DNA from: Pacificibacter maritimus
GTDB lineage: Bacteria > Pseudomonadota > Alphaproteobacteria > Rhodobacterales > Rhodobacteraceae
DNA: 64,000 nucleotides
Assembly: GCF_003814915.1 (NCBI RefSeq)
Contig: NZ_RKQK01000001.1
Location: 884,031-948,030, forward strand
Reading direction: 5' to 3'
Within the stretch, counting starts at the first letter, position 1; the number at the start of each line of letters is the position of its first letter. The notes beneath the pieces were generated by a model. The model saw only the letters and a list, made by a program, of their open reading frames with translations, was not told the origin of the DNA and did not search any database. A program made the position numbers and the translations under genes. Below are positions 1 through 9,085 of the stretch, piece after piece.

Positions 1-926
1 CTGACAACAAGCGTGGCCAAGACCAATTCAATGCCTCCAACAAATTGAAACGGCACAGGCTGAATTTGCGCGACCATGAACATCAAATTGGCAAATGCAG
101 CCAGCGGAAAGGTGAATGCGCCCCAAAGCGGCGAAAACCCAGATTTGGTCAAATAGCGCAGCCCCGAAAGGCAGATCAGCAACCCCGTCAGCCCGATCCA
201 ACCAAACGCGGCACCGACGTCTTCATACCCCAACAAAACGCTGACAATTCCAAACAGCGCGACAGGTGCCATATGAATTGCCAGCAAAGGGCGCAAAGGC
301 GCAGGCACGCCCGCACGCATGAATTGCAAAGCCGAGATCAGCCAGATCGCCACAGCAATCGGCAAGGTTGTCGCGTAAATAAACTCACTCAACCCCAACC
401 ATCCCAAAGGCACAGCAGCCACAGGGGCAATGATGAAGCCAACAAAACTGAGGTGCCACACAGGGGTCACGCGACGTTGCTCACTCGGGCCTTGCAACAA
501 GGCGCGTATGATAATCACAGCCCCTCCCGCATGCCCCAAAAGCCCGCCGACCAAAACAATTTGAGCCCCCAATGTCCAATAGGGCACCAAAGTAGCCGCA
601 AATAAAAACATCGCAGCCGTCATAGCTGACATCCCTGCCCGCCCTGGCAAAATTTTAGCGTCATCCAGCAAGGCAGTGGGACGGCGCAGGACTTTGGCTT
701 TGTAAGCAATGCCTGCAAAAATATAAAGCAAGCTCACCCCCCCAAGGATCATTTCTCCGATCCAGACGGGCGCGCCGAGTTGTATGGCTGCTGCGCGCCA
801 TGCCAAACCAATACCAAACAGTCCTAAAATTGGTGGGAAAATTGCCAAGGGCGTGGCGCGCCAAAAACCTTTTGGCGCTGTATTGATGGGTTTGGGGGGC
901 AGTTTATGCGCTGTTGGCCGTGTCAT
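1..926 (-). CDS. TehA/SLAC1-like transporter, 3' end cut by window edge
   Basis: An uninterrupted minus-strand reading frame runs from an ATG at 926 to the window edge (308 codons visible). The product is very hydrophobic, with about ten predicted membrane helices. The N-terminal region (residues about 10-40, with FWRATPLAIFPPILGLFGIG) resembles the tellurite-resistance/C4-dicarboxylate TehA (SLAC1) family. Members are inner-membrane trimeric anion channels or exporters; substrate cannot be read from the sequence. A hydrophilic stretch with LLDDAKILPGRAGMSAM follows helix 2. The gene is separated from the agl operon by the operon's terminator, so it is probably an independent unit. Family assignment is by pattern recognition only. 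Confidence 0.7.
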   Translation of the reverse strand, partial: MTRPTAHKLPPKPINTAPKGFWRATPLAIFPPILGLFGIGLAWRAAAIQLGAPVWIGEMILGGVSLLYIFAGIAYKAKVLRRPTALLDDAKILPGRAGMSAMTAAMFLFAATLVPYWTLGAQIVLVGGLLGHAGGAVIIIRALLQGPSEQRRVTPVWHLSFVGFIIAPVAAVPLGWLGLSEFIYATTLPIAVAIWLISALQFMRAGVPAPLRPLLAIHMAPVALFGIVSVLLGYEDVGAAFGWIGLTGLLICLSGLRYLTKSGFSPLWGAFTFPLAAFANLMFMVAQIQPVPFQFVGGIELVLATLVV

Positions 927-1034
927 ATGGGATCCTATTTGCCGCACTCAATAGCTATCACCCGCACCGTTTCAACGCTAGCACAGTGTTGTCGCAAACA
1001 CAGGGATAAGGCCCTGTGAAAGACCCCAAGGCAG

Positions 1035-1061
1035 ATAAAAAAGGCCGCCCAGAAGGCGGCC
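1035..1061 (-). terminator. Rho-independent terminator of the agl operon
   Basis: A 7-bp GC stem (ggccgcc at 1043-1049, ggcggcc at 1055-1061) with a 5-nt loop is followed on the minus strand by six U residues. It sits about 30 nt after the aglK stop codon. Confidence 0.85.
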
Positions 1062-1089
1062 CTTTCACATCCGATTTAGACGAAAGCAC

Positions 1090-2175
1090 TTATTTGCGCA
1101 TGCTCACGCCGTCAGCAAACAGGTGCACCTTTTCTGGCGCCGCTGTCAGACTGATCTGCTGGCCTCGCAGACCTTTGTGAATACCGATCAACTTGGCAAT
1201 CACAGGGTCTTCGCCGCGCTCAGATTCAAAGTAAACTAGGGTCACTTCGCCCAAGGCTTCGGTGAATTTCACAGTGCCGTTGACGATGCCCGTGCCTTCG
1301 ACCACATGCATATCTTCGGGGCGCGCACCCACATTGACTTGACGCCCCATGTCTTCTGCTTCGGTTGGAATGGCAGAAATAGCGATGCCGCCGCCCGCCA
1401 GTGTGACCGTGGTCTGAGCACCTGTGCCCGTGATTTCACCAGGGATGAGGTTCATCGATGGTGAGCCGATAAATTGCGCGACAAATTCATTGTCTGGACG
1501 CTCGTACAGATCCAAAGGTGATCCCACTTGTGCGATGCCTTTGTTGGCCAAAACAACAATGCGATCAGCCAAGGTCATGGCCTCGACTTGGTCGTGGGTC
1601 ACATAGACCATGGTGCTGTTTGGCATAGCTTCTTTAAGCTGCGCGATCTCGATACGTGTTGCCACACGCAAAGCCGCATCCAAGTTGGACAGGGGTTCAT
1701 CGAACAAATAGACTTTGGGGTCACGTACAATCGCACGGCCAATAGCAACACGTTGACGTTGACCGCCAGACAGGGCTTTGGGCAGGCGATCAAGATAGTC
1801 ATCCAATTGCAAAATCTTCGCAGCATTTGAGACAGCTGCGTCGATTTCGGCTTGGGATTTCTTGGCGATTTTCATTGCAAAGGCCATGTTGTCGCGCACG
1901 GTCATATGCGGATAAAGCGCATAGGATTGAAACACCATCGCGATGCCGCGCTGCGCGGGTGGCACGTCATTCATTTTCACGCCATCAATTTCAAACAGAC
2001 CGCCTGTGATCTTTTCAAGCCCTGCAATCATACGCAGCAGGGTGGATTTGCCACAGCCCGAAGGGCCAACGAAAACAACCAATTCGCCAGTTTTGATATC
2101 AAGATTGATGTCTTTGAGCACCTCAACCTTACCACCATAGGTTTTTGAGACACCTGTCAGTTTTAGTTCAGCCAT
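1090..2175 (-). CDS. aglK: Alpha-glucoside ABC transporter ATPase
   Basis: 361-residue ATPase of the MalK/UgpC type that powers the AglE-AglF-AglG importer at the inner membrane. Visible motifs: Walker A GPSGCGKST (37-45), ABC signature LSGGQ (135-139), Walker B VYLFDE (155-160), switch His in YVTHD (about 194), and a C-terminal TOBE/regulatory region (about 240-361) typical of the carbohydrate subfamily. It is the last gene of the operon aglE-aglF-aglG-aglA-aglK, 16 nt after aglA, and is followed by a strong terminator. The order is that of the Sinorhizobium meliloti agl operon, which supports the alpha-glucoside assignment over generic glycerol-3-phosphate UgpC. Confidence 0.9.
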   Translation of the reverse strand: MAELKLTGVSKTYGGKVEVLKDINLDIKTGELVVFVGPSGCGKSTLLRMIAGLEKITGGLFEIDGVKMNDVPPAQRGIAMVFQSYALYPHMTVRDNMAFAMKIAKKSQAEIDAAVSNAAKILQLDDYLDRLPKALSGGQRQRVAIGRAIVRDPKVYLFDEPLSNLDAALRVATRIEIAQLKEAMPNSTMVYVTHDQVEAMTLADRIVVLANKGIAQVGSPLDLYERPDNEFVAQFIGSPSMNLIPGEITGTGAQTTVTLAGGGIAISAIPTEAEDMGRQVNVGARPEDMHVVEGTGIVNGTVKFTEALGEVTLVYFESERGEDPVIAKLIGIHKGLRGQQISLTAAPEKVHLFADGVSMRK

Positions 2176-2191
2176 GTTGATCCCATCCCTC

Positions 2192-3838
2192 TTATGTCAA
2201 ATCGCGTTGCAGCAAGCATACCTGCCACGGGCCCAAAGTCACTGTGCCACCATCGACTGCGACCGTTTTTAGAGCTGTGTCCACGGCAGTCCAATCGCCT
2301 GATGGCGCGGTCAATGTTGCTGTTTCATCAGACATGTTGAACGCACAATAGATTTCACTGTCTGCGTTTGAACGTGTAAACACCAGACAATTTTGATCGA
2401 CACTCAACGGTGTTGAAGCCCCTGATTTCAAAGCAGCGTTATTTTGGCGCAGGGCAATGGCGTGACGGTAATGCGCCAAAATTGCGCTGTCATCGCCTTC
2501 CAAGTCGGCCACTGTGGTTTTCAAATGCTCAGAACTTACGGGCAACCAAGGTTTATCTGCATCAGAGAAGCCTCCATTCTGGTTGGTCTTTTCCCAAACC
2601 ATCGGCGTGCGACAGCCATCGCGGCCTTTGAATTCTGGCCAGAATTCGATGCCGTAGGGGTCTTGCAAATCCTCAAAGGCCACATCGGCTTCGGGCAGCC
2701 CCAATTCTTCGCCTTGATAGATACAAGCCGACCCTTTGAGACACATCATCAAGGTCGTGAAGCACCGCATCGCGTCGTCATTTAGTCCCCAGCGGGTCGG
2801 ATGACGCACAACATCATGGTTGGAATAGGCCCAGCAAGCCCAGCCTTCGCTGGCGACTTTTTCAACGTGATCCATGACATCTTTGATGTAATCGGCTGAC
2901 GGTTTATCGCCAGACAGCAATTCAAAAGCGTAACACATATGCATCAAGTCATCGCCCTTGGTGTATTGACCAAGGATTTCCAAACCACGTTGCGCATCGC
3001 CCACTTCGCCCACGGCTGCTGCGTTATAGGGCTGCATGACAGCGCGCAGTTTGCGTAAGAATTCCACATTCTTGGGGTGGTTTTTCGAATAAACGTGCTC
3101 TTGCCAGTTGTAAGGGTTCACAGCGGGCGCGATGTTTGAATTGCGTTTTTCGACAGGCAAAACAGGGTTATCGCGAAGCTCTTCGTCATGCATGTAGAAA
3201 TTGATCGTATCCAGACGGAAACCATCAACACCGCGCTCTAACCAGAACTTAGCCACATCCAGCATTGCCGTTTGCACAGCAGGTTCATGGAAGTTGAGAT
3301 CAGGCTGTGAGGTCAAGAAGTTGTGCAGGTAATATTGCATACGCCCTGCATCCCAGTGCCAAGCTGGTCCGCCAAAGATAGATAGCCAATTGTTGGGCGG
3401 TGTGCCATCAGGTTTTGCATCCGCCCAGACATACCAATTGGATTTATCATTTGGCGTGGCCGCTCGGCTTTCAGCAAACCAAGGGTGTTGGTCAGACGTA
3501 TGCGACATCACCAGATCGATCAGAACTTTCACGCCATTGGCATGAGCCGCTTCAATCACTGCATCAAAATCGCTGAGCGCGCCAAACATCGGATCGACAT
3601 CACAGTAGTCAGACACATCATAGCCAAAGTCTTTCATTGGCGATGTGAAGAAAGGCGAAATCCAAATAGCATCGACCCCAAGGGAGGCAATATAGGGCAA
3701 GCGTTTCACGATACCTGCAAGATCGCCAATGCCGTCCCCTGTGCTGTCTTGAAACGAGCGCGGGTAGATTTGGTAGATCACAGCACCACGCCACCAATCA
3801 GGATCACGGGTGAATGTTGTAGGAGTAGGAGCGTTCAT
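2192..3838 (-). CDS. aglA: Alpha-glucosidase, GH13 family
   Basis: Cytoplasmic GH13 exo-alpha-glucosidase (548 residues) that would release glucose from imported maltose, sucrose, trehalose or similar alpha-glucosides. N-terminal VIYQIYPRSFQDSTGDGIGD is the usual start of the TIM barrel. Conserved regions visible: DLVMSHTSDQH (about 108-118), nucleophile Asp in GFRLDTIN (about D210), acid/base Glu in AAVGEVGD (about E278), and SNHD (about 339-342). No signal peptide, consistent with intracellular hydrolysis after ABC import. The ATG at 3838 is chosen because AGAGAAG lies 9 nt upstream; an in-frame TTG at 3844 is possible. It lies between aglG and aglK, 15 nt from aglG. Confidence 0.92.
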   Translation of the reverse strand: MNAPTPTTFTRDPDWWRGAVIYQIYPRSFQDSTGDGIGDLAGIVKRLPYIASLGVDAIWISPFFTSPMKDFGYDVSDYCDVDPMFGALSDFDAVIEAAHANGVKVLIDLVMSHTSDQHPWFAESRAATPNDKSNWYVWADAKPDGTPPNNWLSIFGGPAWHWDAGRMQYYLHNFLTSQPDLNFHEPAVQTAMLDVAKFWLERGVDGFRLDTINFYMHDEELRDNPVLPVEKRNSNIAPAVNPYNWQEHVYSKNHPKNVEFLRKLRAVMQPYNAAAVGEVGDAQRGLEILGQYTKGDDLMHMCYAFELLSGDKPSADYIKDVMDHVEKVASEGWACWAYSNHDVVRHPTRWGLNDDAMRCFTTLMMCLKGSACIYQGEELGLPEADVAFEDLQDPYGIEFWPEFKGRDGCRTPMVWEKTNQNGGFSDADKPWLPVSSEHLKTTVADLEGDDSAILAHYRHAIALRQNNAALKSGASTPLSVDQNCLVFTRSNADSEIYCAFNMSDETATLTAPSGDWTAVDTALKTVAVDGGTVTLGPWQVCLLQRDLT

Positions 3839-3853
3839 ATTCAAAGACTTCTC

Positions 3854-5008
3854 TTATTTAACTGAGCCGGCCAGCAAGCCGCGCACAAGGTATTTTTGCA
3901 TTGCGAAGAACACGATCAGCGGCACCGTTATTGAAATAAAGGCTGCTGTCGCAAGAATTTCCCAGTTACCGCCTTTGGATCCCAAAAGCTCAATAATCTG
4001 GCGTGTCATGACTGTTGTGTCGCCTGAACTGTCGATCAAGAACACCAGTGCCACCAAGAGATCATTCCATGTCCAAAGGAACTGGAAAATCGCGAAAGAG
4101 GCGAGTGCTGGGAAAGACAAAGGCAGGATGATTTTTACGAAAATTTGAAATTCAGTTGCCCCATCCACGCGGGCGTTTTCGATAATGTCCTTTGGCAGGC
4201 CGACCATATAATTGCGCAGCAAATAGATCGCCAAAGGCAGGCCAAATCCCGTATGCGCCAGCCAGACCCCCAGATAGCCTTTGCCGATACCAACACCTAA
4301 GTGCAGCTTTAGCAAAGGGATCAGGGCCAGCTGCAACGGTACAACCAAAAGCCCAACAACGAAGGCCACCAAAAGTGCGCGCCCAGGAAAGTCCATCCAA
4401 GCCAGAGCGTAGGCCGCGAAAGCCGCGATCAGGATCGGAATGATCGTTGCAGGGATCGACACTGTCAGCGTGTTGATAAAAGCCTTGCCCATAGAAGATG
4501 AGCTAGAATTCGAGAACAAAACATTACGGTAGTTATCCAGCGAAAAGCTGGGCGGGCTGACGGCTGTCATAAAGACACGCTGGCCACGTGATCCAGAAAA
4601 TTCAGATTGATTTTCAAAGCGATAGTCACCGTTCGCTTGGATGGTCAAAAGACCTTTATCGCCCAAATCCGCAGTTTCGCCTGCTGAATAGGCATCAATT
4701 TCACGCGATGATGTACCCCAAACAGAAACCACGCCATCGGCCGCATCGCCCAATTCAAACAGGTTGCCTTCAAGCACGTAGACGCCGTCGATGAACTCTT
4801 GCGCATCAGGACGCTCAGTTCGAATGACCAAGTTTTGCTCTTGTGGGAACAGGGATTTCCACCAGCCAGTCGTGGCGATCTGATCCGCCGATCGAAAAGA
4901 CGACACCAGCAATCCGACTGTTGGCAACAACCATAAGACCACCAAAACAACGACCGAAATATGGACAGCCCATGTGAGGGATGACTTTTGACCTGCAATA
5001 TTATCCAT
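3854..5008 (-). CDS. aglG: Alpha-glucoside ABC permease AglG, with large periplasmic insert
   Basis: MalG-type inner-membrane permease. After the first helix (about residues 15-35) comes a hydrophilic, presumably periplasmic segment of about 110 residues (roughly 40-150). It is followed by the five core helices and the EAA loop (ENARVDGATEFQIFVKIILP). The insert makes it longer than MalG-type permeases of about 280-300 residues; AglG proteins of rhizobia are also long. The ATG at 5008 is chosen because GGGGCAGG lies just upstream and 10 nt separate it from the aglF stop; the open frame itself extends further upstream. It partners AglF in the membrane. Confidence 0.88.
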   Translation of the reverse strand: MDNIAGQKSSLTWAVHISVVVLVVLWLLPTVGLLVSSFRSADQIATTGWWKSLFPQEQNLVIRTERPDAQEFIDGVYVLEGNLFELGDAADGVVSVWGTSSREIDAYSAGETADLGDKGLLTIQANGDYRFENQSEFSGSRGQRVFMTAVSPPSFSLDNYRNVLFSNSSSSSMGKAFINTLTVSIPATIIPILIAAFAAYALAWMDFPGRALLVAFVVGLLVVPLQLALIPLLKLHLGVGIGKGYLGVWLAHTGFGLPLAIYLLRNYMVGLPKDIIENARVDGATEFQIFVKIILPLSFPALASFAIFQFLWTWNDLLVALVFLIDSSGDTTVMTRQIIELLGSKGGNWEILATAAFISITVPLIVFFAMQKYLVRGLLAGSVK

Positions 5009-5018
5009 TCGCCTGCCC

Positions 5019-6020
5019 CTATCGCATTTCTTTGCGCGCGTTGCGCACATTCCAAACCAAGATCGGTGAGACCATCAGCATGATGATCATCGCAGCCGCC
5101 GATCCAACACCCCAATCTGAGGCGCGGAATAATTTATCATACATGTAATTGGCCAAGACCTGCGTTTCCCATTGCCCGTTTGTCATAGCAAAAACGATAT
5201 CAAACACTTTCAGCACTGTGATGGTGATTGTGGTCCAAACAACAACGACAGTTGTCATGATCTGAGGCATCTTGATTTTGAAGAAAATCTGAAACGGGTT
5301 GGCCCCATCGACGATCGCGGCTTCTACTGTTTCTTCGGGGACTCCGCGCAAAGCGGCAGATAGGATCACCATAGCGAAACCCGTCTGAATCCAGATCAAA
5401 ACCGCCATCAAGAAAAAGTTGTTCCAAAATGGCATAGTCAACCAAGTTTGGGGCGTATCGCCGCCAAAGAAAATATAGACCGCATTCAAAATACCGATCT
5501 GATCCGCCCCCTCTGGGCGCGCATCATAGACCAGTTTCCAGATCACAGAGGCACCGACCATAGAAATCGCCATCGGCATAAAAATCAAAGACTTAGCAAG
5601 TGCGCCCCATTTGATCCGATCTGTAAGCTGCGCAACCAAAAGTCCAAAGATCGTCGACATAGCGGGAACGACCAAGAGCCACAAAAAGTTGTTGCTGAGT
5701 GCTTCCCAGAATTTTTCTTCCGAAAACATCTGACTGTAATTGGCAAAGCCTACGAAGGCACCATCAAGTTTGCGGTCTGTCAAAGATAGACGCAGCGTTT
5801 CGACCACAGGATAGGCCAAGTATAAAGACAAAGCCGCAAGTGCTGGAAACAAAAACAACCAAGGGCGCACCAAATTGGCACGATTGATATTTCGCCCAGC
5901 GTGCACGCCGCGCGCTGGAAACAGCACCTTGTCGAGAACAATGTTCGAAAAGTAGAAATAGCCGACACAGCCCCCTACTCCGAATATGATGGTCACAAGA
6001 CCTTGAATGGCTGGATGCAT
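5019..6020 (-). CDS. aglF: Alpha-glucoside ABC permease AglF
   Basis: 333-residue MalF-type permease. An N-terminal helix (about 5-30) is followed by a short cytoplasmic stretch, then a helix with LFLFPALAALSLYLAYPVVE and the BPD_transp_1 core. The EAA motif ETVEAAIVDGANPFQIFFKI, which docks onto the ATPase AglK, is visible at about 230-250. The start ATG has GGGAGGGG close upstream. It is separated from aglE by about 230 nt that contain a strong stem-loop, so the binding protein is probably made in excess of the membrane subunits, as in many sugar ABC operons. Confidence 0.9.
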   Translation of the reverse strand: MHPAIQGLVTIIFGVGGCVGYFYFSNIVLDKVLFPARGVHAGRNINRANLVRPWLFLFPALAALSLYLAYPVVETLRLSLTDRKLDGAFVGFANYSQMFSEEKFWEALSNNFLWLLVVPAMSTIFGLLVAQLTDRIKWGALAKSLIFMPMAISMVGASVIWKLVYDARPEGADQIGILNAVYIFFGGDTPQTWLTMPFWNNFFLMAVLIWIQTGFAMVILSAALRGVPEETVEAAIVDGANPFQIFFKIKMPQIMTTVVVVWTTITITVLKVFDIVFAMTNGQWETQVLANYMYDKLFRASDWGVGSAAAMIIMLMVSPILVWNVRNARKEMR

Positions 6021-6211
6021 AATCCCCTCCCGACAGCGTGGCTTCGTGCAACGCTTCGTTTCAATCTAAATTTGGTCAACCACGGATGATTGTAACACGA
6101 AAAAAGCAGTCTGGCGCATGGCCGTCTCGCTTTTTTCGAAATACAACAATGGACTGTGAAAACCTGCAATGTCGTGATGGGCAAAACATGCACCGACCAC
6201 AGAATAGAACA

Positions 6212-6238
6212 GGGCAACCCAGATAATCTGGATTGCCC
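6212..6238 (-). promoter_or_regulatory. Intercistronic stem-loop between aglE and aglF
   Basis: Near-perfect inverted repeat: 6212-6223 pairs with 6227-6238 (11 of 12 pairs) around a 3-nt loop, 13 nt after the aglE stop. The minus strand then reads TGTTCTATTC, only partly U-rich. Inference: an mRNA 3'-stabiliser or partial terminator that raises aglE relative to aglFGAK, as known for malE-malF type operons. Confidence 0.7.
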
Positions 6239-6251
6239 CAATTGATTTAGC

Positions 6252-7535
6252 TTACTTCAAAGAGTCCCATGAAGATTGGATGCCAGTTGCAACTTCGCCA
6301 GCGTCTTTGCCACCAGCGTAGTCAACCATACCAGTCCAGAATGAACCCGCACCAACACCACCAGGCATCAAGTCAGAACCATCAAAGCGGAATGTTGTCG
6401 CATTCAACAGAATTTCATTCATCGCGCGCTCTGAATCGCTAGAGAACTTGGATGTGTCAACGCCTTTGTGTGGTGTCAAGAAACCGCCAGCTTCCATCCA
6501 GATTTCATGTGCAGCAGGGTCGCGCATGAATTCAACAAGCGCTTGTGCACCTTCAGACGGGTTGGTGATGGCAAGCAATGTACCCGCACCCAAGACTGGG
6601 TTGCCCAGCTCTTTGTCTGCGTAGGATGGGAAGTAGAAGAAATCTGCATCTTCGCCGACCTGTGTGCCTTCAGGGAAGAAGGCTGGAATGAAAGACGCCT
6701 GACGGTGCATGTAGCACTGAGGTGGTGACGCGAACAAACCTTTAGGGCTGTCACGGAAATCGGTGGATGCAACAGCACCCGCACCGCCTGCAACATAATC
6801 GTCGTTCAAAGCAAATGCGCCAAATTCTTCGATGGCTGCAACAATGCGCGGATCGTCGAATTTGATTTCGTTGCTCACCCAGCCGTCGTAGACATCAGGC
6901 GTTTGAGTGCGTAGCAAAAGATCTTCGACCCAATCGGTCGCAGGCCAACCTGTTGCCGCGCCTGATCCTAGACCAAGACACCAAGGTGTGCCGCCATCTG
7001 CAACGATTTGATCGTTAAGTGCTTTGAGATCTTCCATAGTCTCTGGCACTTCATAGCCTGCGTCTTCGAAGTTTTCAGGCGAGTACCAAACGAGGGATTT
7101 CAGATCCACTCGGAAGAACATGCCGTACAGGTTTTCGTTGCCGTCTTGGTCGGCAAAGGTTGCAAGATCAACCCATGACTGGCCAGCAGCATAGTTTTCT
7201 GCAACCCACTCAGCTGTACCCTCTTTCAACGGCGTCAAGAAACCGCGTGATGCAAGGTCGGCCGCAAGGCCAGGCTGAGGGAAAATAGAAATGTTGGCAG
7301 CTGAACCTGCTTCAGCATCAATGATGATCTGCTGCTCAAAGCTGTCTGAACCGACGTATTTTACCGTTGCTCCAGTTTGTTCTTCGAAGACGTCAAAAAT
7401 AGATTCAATCACGTCTGACTCAGGTGTGAGCCATGTGCCGAATACTGTGATTGTTTCGCCTGACAGATCCTGTGCGGATACTGAACCAGCGACGATGGCA
7501 GCCAAAGCTGCACCAGTCCAAAGTGACTTTTTCAT
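6252..7535 (-). CDS. aglE: Alpha-glucoside periplasmic binding protein
   Basis: 427-residue extracellular solute-binding protein (family 1, MalE-like) that delivers alpha-glucosides to AglFG. The Sec signal peptide is clear: MKKSLWTGAALAAIVAGSVSAQ, cleaved after SVSA. The mature start DLSGETITVFGTWL and segments such as GTPWCLGLGSGAATGWP are typical of AglE. The ATG at 7535 is chosen because GGGAGG lies 8 nt upstream and it begins the signal peptide; the frame remains open further upstream. It is the first gene of the operon and diverges from aglR, with a 12-bp palindromic operator candidate between them. Confidence 0.92.
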   Translation of the reverse strand: MKKSLWTGAALAAIVAGSVSAQDLSGETITVFGTWLTPESDVIESIFDVFEEQTGATVKYVGSDSFEQQIIIDAEAGSAANISIFPQPGLAADLASRGFLTPLKEGTAEWVAENYAAGQSWVDLATFADQDGNENLYGMFFRVDLKSLVWYSPENFEDAGYEVPETMEDLKALNDQIVADGGTPWCLGLGSGAATGWPATDWVEDLLLRTQTPDVYDGWVSNEIKFDDPRIVAAIEEFGAFALNDDYVAGGAGAVASTDFRDSPKGLFASPPQCYMHRQASFIPAFFPEGTQVGEDADFFYFPSYADKELGNPVLGAGTLLAITNPSEGAQALVEFMRDPAAHEIWMEAGGFLTPHKGVDTSKFSSDSERAMNEILLNATTFRFDGSDLMPGGVGAGSFWTGMVDYAGGKDAGEVATGIQSSWDSLK

Positions 7536-7607
7536 ATAAAACCTCCCAGTTTCACTACCCTCTTCGGGCATATAATTACCGACTCGCCAGCTTGAGCTGA
7601 AACAACT

Positions 7608-7619
7608 CAAAGCGCTTTG
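7608..7619. promoter_or_regulatory. Putative AglR (LacI-type) operator
   Basis: Perfect 12-bp palindrome caaagcgctttg in the aglE-aglR divergent region, 73 nt upstream of aglE. LacI-family operators are usually even palindromes with a central CG, as here. The half caaagcgct recurs upstream of the beta-glucosidase gene. Binding by AglR is inferred. Confidence 0.7.
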
Positions 7620-7810
7620 GTAGTTTCAATCTGCACCAAAACTCAAAACCATGTCAAGGCAAACACTGTATTTGAGACGCACTTTGCCCTTAAGTTTATG
7701 ACATTATTCAGCGCCGGCTAAACTTATGACACCACCGTACGGGGTTTACTTCATATGTAAACAGCCGTTAATCTGCGCTTCACTCACAGCGTTTTGGAGA
7801 GACGTTTGCT

Positions 7811-8863
7811 ATGAACCTCAAAGAGTTATCAAAAATCCTGAATCTGTCCCAAACCACGGTCAGCAGGGCTTTAAACGGTTATCCAGAAGTGTCAGAAGCC
7901 ACGCGAAATCGCGTCAATGCGGCGGCGCGCAAATATCATTATATCCCCAATACGCGCGCTCAGGGATTGGCAACGGGGCGCACCCATGCTGTGGGTCACG
8001 TGATTCCGATGTCGACGAAGCATGAGGTGGTAAATCCCGTTTTTACAGACTTTGTCGCAGGAGCCTCTGAAGTTTATTCGCGCGAAAACTACGACATGCA
8101 CTTAACGATTGTTCCTGACACTGGAGAGGAGCACGCCTATCGTAAAATCGCGGCCAAAGGATCAGTTGACGGCGTTATCGTGCATGGTCCCGTCAAAAAT
8201 GATCCTCGTATCAATTTGCTGAAAACCATCGGAATGCCTTTCGTGGTTCATGGCCGCTCAAAAGGTGATGATTCAAATGACTACACATGGGTCGATATGA
8301 ACAACATCCGTGCCTTCGAACGCGCGACACAGTTTTTGATCGACCTCGGCCACAAAAGGATCGCCTTGCTGAACGGCTTGATCGGGATGGATTTTGCGGA
8401 CCGTAGGTTAACTGGACACCTTAAAGCATTGAAAGCTAACGGGATACCAGAAGACAAAGCCCTCTGCTTTAGCGATGAGATGACCGAAGATTACGGGTAT
8501 GTGGCAACCATGACCGCAATGCAACAAGGCAATCCGCCAACGGCCTTTTTGGCTTCCTCCATCATTGTTGGGATCGGGATAAGGCGGGCCTGTAGCGAAC
8601 TCGGACTCACATTTGGAAAAGAGGTCTCTTTGATCGTTCACGATGATGAATTATCCTATTTTCGCAACGGAACCACAGAACCTATTTATACAGCCACAAG
8701 ATCTTCGGTGCGCCAAGCAGGGCACATCTGCGCACAGCTGTTGATGGATCAAATCGCTGATCCAACCTTGCCACCGCGCCATGTTTTGTTGGAGGCCGAA
8801 CTGATTATCGGCAACACCACGGGCCCTGCCCCACAGACCCCAAATGCTCCAAAACCGAGCTAA
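7811..8863 (+). CDS. aglR: LacI-family transcriptional regulator of the agl genes
   Basis: 350 residues. The N-terminal LacI helix-turn-helix is clear: LKELSKILNLSQTTVSRALN (3-22), then the hinge region up to about residue 60 (PNTRAQGLATGRTHAVG). The C-terminal periplasmic-binding-protein-like domain (about 65-330) senses the sugar effector. It is divergent from aglE and co-oriented with the beta-glucosidase and glucokinase genes. GGAGAG precedes the ATG. Family members mostly repress, and the AGCGCT palindromes around it are likely targets. The effector is presumably an alpha-glucoside, inferred from context only. Confidence 0.9.
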   Translation: MNLKELSKILNLSQTTVSRALNGYPEVSEATRNRVNAAARKYHYIPNTRAQGLATGRTHAVGHVIPMSTKHEVVNPVFTDFVAGASEVYSRENYDMHLTIVPDTGEEHAYRKIAAKGSVDGVIVHGPVKNDPRINLLKTIGMPFVVHGRSKGDDSNDYTWVDMNNIRAFERATQFLIDLGHKRIALLNGLIGMDFADRRLTGHLKALKANGIPEDKALCFSDEMTEDYGYVATMTAMQQGNPPTAFLASSIIVGIGIRRACSELGLTFGKEVSLIVHDDELSYFRNGTTEPIYTATRSSVRQAGHICAQLLMDQIADPTLPPRHVLLEAELIIGNTTGPAPQTPNAPKPS

Positions 8864-8898
8864 ACTGAACGCAAATTTCATGAAAATAATTTGCCATC

Positions 8899-8911
8899 CA
8901 AAGCGCTACGG
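8899..8911. promoter_or_regulatory. Second putative AglR operator (half conserved)
   Basis: caaagcgct at 8899-8907 is identical to nine bases of the palindrome at 7608-7616; the right half (acgg) is less symmetric. It lies in the 222-nt gap between aglR and the GH1 gene, suggesting the latter has its own AglR-controlled promoter. Confidence 0.5.
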
Positions 8912-9016
8912 GTAACACTGAGCGCAGCAGGATGCGATTTACTGACATTTCAACACAAGTTTACTCTGATCACTGGATTTATATTTTTGACTCTGATACG
9001 GCTGCGCCAACTTAAG

Positions 9017-9026
9017 TTAGCGCTAG
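9017..9026. promoter_or_regulatory. Third AGCGCT site, upstream of beta-glucosidase
   Basis: ttagcgctag carries the 8-bp palindrome tagcgcta, 60 nt before the GH1 start codon. It shares the AGCGCT core with the sites at 7608 and 8899, about 118 nt from the latter, a spacing compatible with a two-site arrangement. Confidence 0.4.
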
Positions 9027-9085
9027 CAGCACTACAGAGATAAGCCTGCGTGCCATGATGTGCGCACCTTAAATGGGAGAGACCA

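Noticed and set aside
45-605. Plus-strand gene of 186 residues
   Set aside because: It is the antisense frame of the TehA-like membrane protein; basic, Gln/Arg-rich composition typical of a shadow.
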